Source: Erodium maritimum (Eukaryota; Streptophyta; Magnoliopsida; Geraniales; Geraniaceae). Taken from it: a DNA stretch of 64,000 bases. The translations under genes were made by a program, and so were the position numbers. Shown here in pieces: positions 56,961 through 64,000 of the stretch (positions are counted from its first letter, which is position 1; each line of letters opens with the position of its first letter). The notes beneath the pieces were generated by a model. It worked only from the letters and a program-made list of their open reading frames with translations. It did not search any database and was not told the DNA's origin. Location of the stretch: NCBI GenBank assembly GCA_963921825.1, contig OY997588.1, forward strand, positions 65,306,617-65,370,616, read 5' to 3'.

Positions 56961-58872
56961 TGTAGATAACTAATCACCGAGAAATGACATAAAAGGTCAT
57001 TCTCCAGCAACAACGTCATCTAGTTAAGTCGTCAGATGACATACGAATTACTGAGAACTAACTAAAAGGTCATTCCCTGGTAACAACAGTATCTTGTTCG
57101 GGGGTTGTCACTATTCTTCCCTTTAACAGAGTTTTTTTATACATGCAAGAGTTGTATTCCATATCGATCGATTCCATAGGAAAACGGTGGGTATTCCATG
57201 TGTAGAATTACTCTAACCTGAAGTTGTCACTACTTTAAGTTAGCTTTTATTTATTCCTTTGTTACATTATACAGTTTTCGCTCACAAAAAAGTTGTCCAG
57301 TGAGTTACAAGATGGGTGGAGCAATCACAACCCCTAGAGGTACTACAATAAGGAGGAAGACATGATCCATCACTACCTAGGAGGAGCATGCCTTTTGTTC
57401 AAAGGATGAAAGAGAACAAACAATGTAAGTTGAATCATGTATATCAAATAAGAGTACTTATGTGTGTGAATGTGGCGTGATTTCACTTCATGACAGTCTA
57501 GCAAGGAGAGTCAAATTGATAAGCGAAGTCTATAGAGAAATCTATATCAACCACTTTAGGTGATTTTCTAAACATAGTATATATCAACTCTTAGTAGGGT
57601 CTTGACACCCATAACAGACATAGATCTCCGATAGTTCTCTACCTAACGAGTGATAAGTATTTCTAAGATTATCATGAAAGAGGAATTAAGAATGCGGCCA
57701 TAAGTAAGGGATGTATCCCATACTTAGATAAAAGTATGATTCCCACCTGCTTTAAATGATGTTCTACTTCCTAGGTCTCAGATTTCGATCGTAGATCTCC
57801 GATAATTGCCTACCTGGTGGATAAGGAAATTGGTCATCCCCCAGCATAGGACAACCGCATTTAGTCCCCAAGATGCAATTACATTGTATTCCATCTATGC
57901 ATCTTGGTCTGCGGCGTCACCCCAAACTGCACCTTGCCTTCCTATCGTGACTAATCTAAGAATCCTATTAATCAATATTCACAACTTTGGTTGACAAGTA
58001 GGTTATAGCATCAAGACTCGGTCTAGGGTCGATTAGAGATTGAAAATAATCATTCAACTCTAAATCGACCGAAGAGATCGTGTTCTGACTATCCACTCAC
58101 ATTTCCCTCTAAGCTTTAATTAAATAGTCAATAAACACGAGGCTTTAGATGGACTCAAAATTAACCAATCACCCTAAAGTTGGCTTCTTTTCCTCAATCC
58201 ATTCTATTAAACGGGTAATCAAGTTACTAATAACTAAACCACCCAAACAATATTTAAATCTCATACTAACCAAAACCATGAAAGTGACCTCGATTACATT
58301 GAAAGGAAATTTAAGGAAGAAGACTTGAATCATCTCCAAAATCCACATGAAAACACAAATAACTGAAATAAAAATAGCATCATTCCACATATCCAAACAT
58401 TATATGTCATGAGAAATGAAGGTTCAAAAATAGAATCAACAACATCTCAACACAACCAATACATGATACAAGAATCATGAAGAACTGGGGGATTAGAGTT
58501 AGAGAATATTCTATCCGCAAACTCCTTCTTCCTTACACTCCTCTTCTTGGATCTCTCTTGGTTGCTTTTACTCCAATTGACCTCCAAGGGCTAGGATAAG
58601 CTCTAAAAATTGGTAGGATGCCACTTCTTAACCTTGGACAAACCCTTAAGTAGTGAACTTCTCTAGTGATCTCAATGTGTGTGGAAGATCCCTAAATCCC
58701 GGGCTCAAGCCTTCTATTTATAGGCTTTAAATGAACAACCTACATGGCTTGTAGGGTGTTCTTCACGCCATATATAAGTTGGTCTTTATGACGTGTATCT
58801 TCCACGGTGTGGATGGAAGTCAAGGGACTTCACAACGTGAATTAGGGCGTCCACGACTTGGAGCATGCAATG
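56961..58872 (-). other. Probable LTR remnants, no gene
   Basis: About 1.9 kb with no coding frame of note. The right half contains, on the minus strand, CTATAAATAG (58714-58723), a strong TATA-like motif, followed downstream by pyrimidine-rich sequence, as in gypsy LTR promoters. Its phrases resemble long Athila/Tat-type LTRs. Borders are not clear; the left one may lie near 57440. Confidence 0.35.
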
Positions 58873-58896
58873 CCCATCAAACAAGCTTCACATATA

Positions 58897-59331
58897 TCAA
58901 TCAAATGAACTTAGAAGTCTGCACTTGTGAGGTGCTGATATGCATTTCTCGTTCATGTGGCCTGAACGACAATCCCATGATAGAGTTCGGTTTAAATCGT
59001 CAAATTTAGACCTTTTGATATTTACATTATAAATAGAGCTTGAGGTATTGCTACCCATATCTAATATGTACAATCCTCCAACCATTCTGGCACTGGCATA
59101 AAATATATCATTGCATAAAATATTGAAAATCGCATTTCCAACATCAAACTTGTATCCTTCCTTGTCCAACGTGGAAATAGATACAATGTACCTACTAAAA
59201 GTAGGTATGCAATATACATCGTTCAAAACTAAAACTAGGCCACTAAGTAAACAAAGACTAATGGATCCTACAACAGTTGCTGTAACTCTGATATTGTTGC
59301 CTACTCTGAGGTCTACCTCGTTCTTCTTCAA
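58897..59331 (-). pseudogene. Copia pre-integrase and zinc-finger region
   Basis: The frame reads KKNEVDLRVGNNIRVTATVV, GLVLVLNDVYCIPTFSRYIV, YASARMVGGLYILDMGSNTS, then LSWDCRSGHMNEKCISAPHK. This is the segment between protease and integrase core. The family's LWHCRLGHINEKRI is changed to LSWDCRSGHMNEKCI, so the first His ligand is lost. Confidence 0.8.
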
Positions 59332-59352
59332 GCTTCTCGTACTTTCAAGCCT

Positions 59353-59904
59353 CTACACATTAGTGCAAATGTGAGATTCAGCCCCGGTATCTAATACACA
59401 TGAATCTTTGGAAGTAGAGAGATGCATCTCTATGAAGTAAATACTTGATGAAGGCGTAGTCCCACCGCCCTTCTTCAAATCATCCTGAAACTTCTTGCAA
59501 TCTCGTTTCCAATGACCAGGCTGCTGGCAGAAGAAGTAGACACTCTCGGGCTCCTTATCTCTGTTGGACGACTCCCCGGTTCTAGGACGGTTAGGACCCT
59601 TTGGATGTCTGATATTGCCTACCAAGTGCGTAGGGGCCTTGCCCTTGCCACTTCAGGTTCCCTTCTTGAATCTGGTTCCCTTTCTGACCACTAGAATATC
59701 CTTGTTTCCCTGATCCCTGATATTCTTCTCAGCAGTTAGTAGCATGACATGTAACTCTAATATGGTCTTTTCCATATTATGCATATGGTAGTTTATGACG
59801 AACCCATCATATGTACGAGGAAGGGAGCGCATAACCACATATGTTGCCATCTCTTTTTTAATCTTAAGACCCGGTCTATTAGGATGTTCAAGACGCCCCT
59901 TCAT
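59353..59904 (-). pseudogene. Copia gag C-terminus, CCHC knuckle and protease loop
   Basis: 59653-59904 reads EMATYVVMRSLPRTYDGFVI and NYHMHNMEKTILELHVMLLT, the end of the capsid-like region. 59353-59625 has CQQPGHWKRDCKKF preceded by YF, where the first Cys of the knuckle is Tyr-Phe-Phe-Cys in order (VYFFCQQPGHWKRDC), so the first Cys is lost. The protease loop VLDTGAESHICTNV is intact. A one-frame shift separates the two parts. Confidence 0.8.
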
Positions 59905-59975
59905 CTTTAGGACATGAGGACCACGGAGCTCCCTACTAACATCTTGCAGGAGAGAAGTTTATTAAGGATATGATG

Positions 59976-60769
59976 AGCATAAATGTGTCTTACCTAATTT
60001 GACCATTTTCTCCATGTTTTTACCCTTTTTGTGCCTCGTATTTTTATATATTTAGTGTTTTCTAATAGTTGCATTAAACCTCGTTTGAAGTCCATATTTT
60101 CCATTTGTTCAAAATATATTCATGATTAGTCTTTTTTTTGTAGGCCAGGAAAAAATAAAAATATTGGCGCAAGATAGAGGTCAATCAGAGCACTATTGGA
60201 GCGAGAAAGAGGGATTGCAGCGTTAAAATTAAGAAGGGAAAATTACCAGCTGTTCAGATCCGGTGTAGTTGTGGTACATCCCAGTCCGTGCACCCGCGCT
60301 ATCTTGTCTCTTGGTCCGACTGACTGAGCACATTGTCGTTGATCTTGACTTCTTTGACCGAGCCCCTGTCTGTCTATTTGTTGACTTGCACATGTAAACT
60401 TATCGGATGGCTCACAGAGCTTATTGTACCTCATCGCTTCTGTAATCGTCCGCACCTGATCCAGTTGCATAGCTTGCGCAACTACCAGCCTTCTCCGCGT
60501 GATTCTGAAGTAGCATTTATTTTATTTTATTTTTACCTTTTTTCTTTAGCCAACCTATATATATTTACATGAGAGGCATGAAAATTGGGGGTATTATCAG
60601 AATTTTACAACAAAAATTATTTGAAGTTTTATTTTTTTTCTTTCTCCTTCTTCTCTCTCTTTTTCTTCATTTGTTCTTGATGTCCTTCATTTTTTAGGGC
60701 AAATCTACCACTTAGGAAAATACTAACGAAACCTCTACTCCCTATGGGATCGACTAGTACTTAACCATC
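59976..60769. repeat. LTR-like insertion in copia gag
   Basis: The segment begins TGATGAGCATAAATG and ends near CTTAACCATCACA, interrupting gag between LLSCKML and the IKTR segments. Its pattern (ttttttttgtaggccaggaa, later ccctatgggatcgactagta) recalls Athila/Tat LTRs like that at 16488, which begins TGATGCTGG. No target-site duplication is clear. Confidence 0.45.
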
Positions 60770-61150
60770 ACATATATTGCTTGATGACCGTGTCTTGATG
60801 CACGTTAAAAGAGGGATTTGACACATAGTCATCACCATGCCCATCATCATATATGGGTCATGAGAGTGCTCCATGAACTGCTCTTGGAGATCACTCTCAA
60901 TGCAGTCCAACATAATACACGCCACATCGATAGAGTCACTAAGGACTTGTTGGTATGCCTCCTTAACGGCCCTAGTGGCGTTATTAGCTTGCTCCTTAGG
61001 GATAGCCTTGTCTATGACATATTCTTTACGTTCATACTTAAGAATTATCATCAAGTTTATGTCCCAGTCCAAATAGTTTGTCCTATTGAGCTTGACCTTG
61101 TCAACCATGGTATTCAACGACAAACTACTATTCGCTGAAGAACTTGCCAT
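60761..61150 (-). pseudogene. Copia gag N-terminus
   Basis: The frame starts MASSSANSSLSLNTMVDKVK then LNRTNYLDWDINLMIILKYE, RKEYVIDKAIPKEQANNATR, AVKEAYQQVLSDSIDVACIM and LDCIESDLQEQFMEHSHDPY. This is the copia Gag capsid-like N-terminal domain. It is cut at its right (C-terminal) side by the insertion at 59976-60769. It shows what was lost from the gag of the young element. Confidence 0.85.
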
Positions 61151-62455
61151 TTGATCTACATAACAAAGAAAAATTAATCAGTAAACTGAATTAAATTTTA
61201 TGAAGTTCTTGTTTAAACACCAACCAATCAATTCTAAACCTTTAGAATCTAAAAGCCAAGATCCTTTATTCACCCGATTAAGTTGAACTAATGCTCACCA
61301 GTTAATCGAGCTATTTATGTAGGACCCCGTACAATCACATCCAATATGACTCTTGGATAGGGTGTGAACATATCTACACGACTTACCCTATCTGATACCC
61401 TAGCTCAAATCTGGTTGAAAATCGTATCTGGGTCCACCAATTTTAAACTATGACCAGTCACTATCTAGGTGCTTCGTTAATACGCACGACACCCACATAT
61501 GTCGTCCATACCTATTACCCCGCCTTCGCATGGATGCTCCGCTAATGCGCACGACACCCATAGGACGAGGAGGTACTAAGCTGTTGAGAATTGGGAGGTA
61601 TCTGACATGACTCGAATTTTACTTGTCCAATTGTGTTTAACATTTGGCACATCCTAGATGCGATGAGCACATCAACTACATATCGATGTAATGATTCCTC
61701 CAATTACAATCAATGTAATTCTTCCTTTGAACCCATCAACTACATCCAATGCAAAGACATTCTAATGGCTCATAAATAAGGATTAAAATTCCAATTCTAT
61801 CTTTTCATGTGAGGTGATATGCTCGGAATTAAAGCTAACCATTCAATTCTAATCCAACATTCAGAATTCACGCATGCAAAACTAAAACAAGCATAAAGCG
61901 ATGAACATACACGTAACAACCCCTTAAACTAGCTCTCACTCGCTTCTTGAGCTCCATCGACTCCAAGCCAAGAGAAACAGATACAAATAAATACACGACT
62001 CGTAGGTCGGGAAATAATAACTATTACAATTAAGTGGTTCAACGACCATACTTTAAAAGAATAATTACATGCTAACTATAACGGCTCGCAAGCCGTGAAA
62101 AGCAATACACAACTAAAACAAACCCGAGGCTATTATGCGCAACAAGACAACATCACATCACACATCGTGTTATCAAACATCGTGTGATCTTACGGTTTGA
62201 ATTGATCGCCAAGTTTCGAAAAGGTTTAATGCTCCGTTTATCGAAACCGTTCAAAAATGAAACTTTTGAACGTTTTTTTTAGTTTGTCAAGACAGTTCCA
62301 AACTCGTCATGACTAACGAAACGGTTTAGCCCTAGCGTTCCAACCATCCAAGGTCACAGCTCGGCCTAGCTCCATCCAACAGAGCCTCATTTGGTCACGG
62401 GTTCGACTCTTCGAGAGTCCCGCTCTCGTGACCCGAAAAATCAAACTCTTGACCA

Positions 62456-63765
62456 TCACCTCATCAATCTCCCATCATATGCCAGGTGTCTTAGTTAATT
62501 AGGATAATGGATTAACATATAATTAGTTAGTTAGTGGATTTAAGGTCCCACTTAGTTACTAACTAACTTAACTAACTTAGTTGGAGTCATCTAGTTAAGA
62601 CTCAACTTGATAGTTCCCTTGGGCTTTTTCCCACTTAGGTCGCATATTAGGCCTCATGGGTGGGGCCCACGACTATTCCCATCGAGGTCCTGTGACATTC
62701 GTATCATATCCACTTCGGATATGTCCAACTTTATTTGACGATATCGTTCCCTAGACTCTAAGTCTTGTCTCGATTCGTAATATCCTAATCACTCACGACC
62801 TATGACCCAAACCCAGTTTTGGTCATGTCCCGTGTCAACTTCTCACTTGGCCATTCTCCATCAGTGTGTTAATGAGTTTTCTCCTTAAGTGTGATCATTA
62901 GGTTTATGCATGTCGGTAGATCAAATTAAAATCTCATTTTACTTGATCCTACATAGGTGGAAACTATCGAGACTATAGTATTTCCTAACAGTACATAATG
63001 AATCGACTCTTGTCGATTCTAACATTTCCGTCGTCCATGTCATTATCCTTTCATCTCTAGATGTCCTGATTGAGATAAGGCATAGAGCCGCCATCTTTAT
63101 TGTTCTCAATCATTGTTCCTCGATATGTGAGATGACTGAATATTCGATACCTAGTATCATGTGCATGGACATGTTATTCTTTCAGTCACTCTCGATCTAG
63201 CGGTCGAGAATGAACATCATTCCCATACCGTAGTATGAGGGATCCCTTAGCTGTCTTTCGTGTCACTCATGCAATCAGTCCCTAGCCAATCCTGGCTGTT
63301 ATGGAAGCCCAGTCATGGTGCAACGTTAGGCTTAGGTCAAACTCAGTTATTTACTACATAGTAACCACAAGGACTCCTTAATGTAAGGATACATGACAAG
63401 CTACAACTCTGAATATGTTCATGACTTGATCTATGCCACATATTTAGGTCGGGTCGTCCAATATCATATCCTACATGATATTCATGATCAAACTCTGGAA
63501 TCCCATTCCAACGACCAAATAGAACATAAGCCATATAGAGTCATCTTTCGTACTAGTCGCTTCTAGTGAAGCTTTGTTGACTTAGAACCCATCGAATGTG
63601 ATCCATCTCGATCTATCGTTATACTTCACATGGTGGGCATAGATCAGAACACACATTGATATATTACTCCAACACATAAGTAATATAAAGCCGCTTTATT
63701 TTATTGTTAACGATGATATGTACATTTGGATGTTTACGATCGAACTACGGGCACTAAGACTAACA
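62456..63765 (-). repeat. Truncated, diverged copia 5' LTR
   Basis: Sequence from about 62600 to AAGACTAACA at 63765 follows the LTR at 27407-29093 with substitutions and small indels. The first several hundred bases in plus-strand reading and the adjacent PBS are missing. Confidence 0.85.
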
Positions 63766-64000
63766 CTATGAAGAAGATGTTGTTGAGGAAATTGCTTTAC
63801 CCCCCTTGACCAAGGGAAAGAAAGTTGTCTCTGTGAGGAGAACTCGTGATGAAGTAGCCAAGAAGTGAGATGTTATCTCCCAGAGATCCATTTTTCCTAA
63901 GAGGGAAATTTCCGAAGATGTCAAGGGTTTGGAGAAGGTCTTCAAGGTTCTCACCAATGCTCATTTACTAAAGACAGTTAGTGAAATTGTCCCCTTCTAT
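63766..64000 (+). pseudogene. Start of a transposon-related reading frame, cut by the window
   Basis: The plus strand reads YEEDVVEEIALPPLTKGKKV, VSVRRTRDEVAKK, a TGA at about 63866, then DVISQRSIFPKREISEDVKG, LEKVFKVLTNAHLLKTVSEI and VPFY at the window end. This resembles the region leading into the putative plant transposon protein domain often carried by large gypsy elements. The call is tentative because the diagnostic part lies outside. Confidence 0.35.

Larger units (their letters stand above)
58873..63765 (-). mobile_element. Decayed relative of the complete copia, minus strand
   Basis: From integrase zinc finger through protease, nucleocapsid, gag, leader and 5' LTR, the segment parallels 24780-29093 in the same order and orientation, with many differences. 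It keeps features the young copy lost, including an intact VLDTGAESHICT protease loop and the middle of gag. The downstream pol and 3' LTR are absent, and the PBS and adjoining end of the LTR are deleted near 62456. An LTR-like insert sits at 59976-60769. Confidence 0.85.

Noticed and set aside
1..64000. tRNA, rRNA or microRNA genes
   Set aside because: I saw no complete cloverleaf or rRNA segment. The only Pol III boxes found belong to the SINE-like repeat, and the palindromes are MITEs.

Overview
The window is eudicot-type plant nuclear DNA: one spliced, apparently intact host gene inside a dense nest of transposable elements. The call of a plant rests on Ty1/copia, Tekay-type Ty3/gypsy and Athila/Tat-like elements, LINEs whose ORF1 carries a DUF4283/CCHC module, Stowaway- and Mutator-like MITEs, and a DDT/WAC/WHIM-type chromatin gene with short GT-AG introns. 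I do not name a species.

Layout. 1-2935: internally deleted LINE (+). 2933-3130: SINE-like insert (-). 3188-7712: a large Tekay LTR on the minus strand, split by a solo copia LTR (5288-6974, TSD ggtgg). 7713-10922: decayed Tekay interior (+) joined to its 3' LTR (10923-13565). 14492-14788: foldback MITE. 14957-16170: LINE (-) that lost nearly all of ORF2. 16171-16487: truncated copia LTR. 16488-19447: Athila/Tat-like derivative with LTR, tRNA-Asp-type PBS and one gag/pro-like frame. 20633-29093: complete copia element (-) with two 1687-bp LTRs and TSD aagca. It sits inside an older copia ruin (+) that resumes at 29099 and is cut again by a LINE tail and by a solo Tekay LTR (31062-33962, TSD gatgt). 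36481-38879: a LINE-like unit (-) with one intact 550-codon ORF1, no ORF2, a poly(A) end and a 15-bp TSD. 39026-43090: second copia family (-). 43314-45001: solo copia LTR (-). 46895-52695: host gene, nine coding exons, 745 codons, with three MITEs in its introns. 53251-53992: hAT-like element. 54100-56290: RRM-containing retroelement-like ruin (-). 56530-63765: decayed copia and LTR pieces (-). 63766-64000: start of another transposon-related reading frame.

How it works together. The host gene encodes a DDR4/DDR5-like partner of plant ISWI remodellers (WAC, DDT, WHIM1, WHIM2/WSD modules), expected in the nucleus. The rest is mobile DNA. The two most notable items both look like parasites of another element's machinery: the ORF1-only LINE and the freshly inserted copia copy that lacks intact protease, integrase and reverse-transcriptase active sites. 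All identities are from reading motifs by eye; no database search was run.
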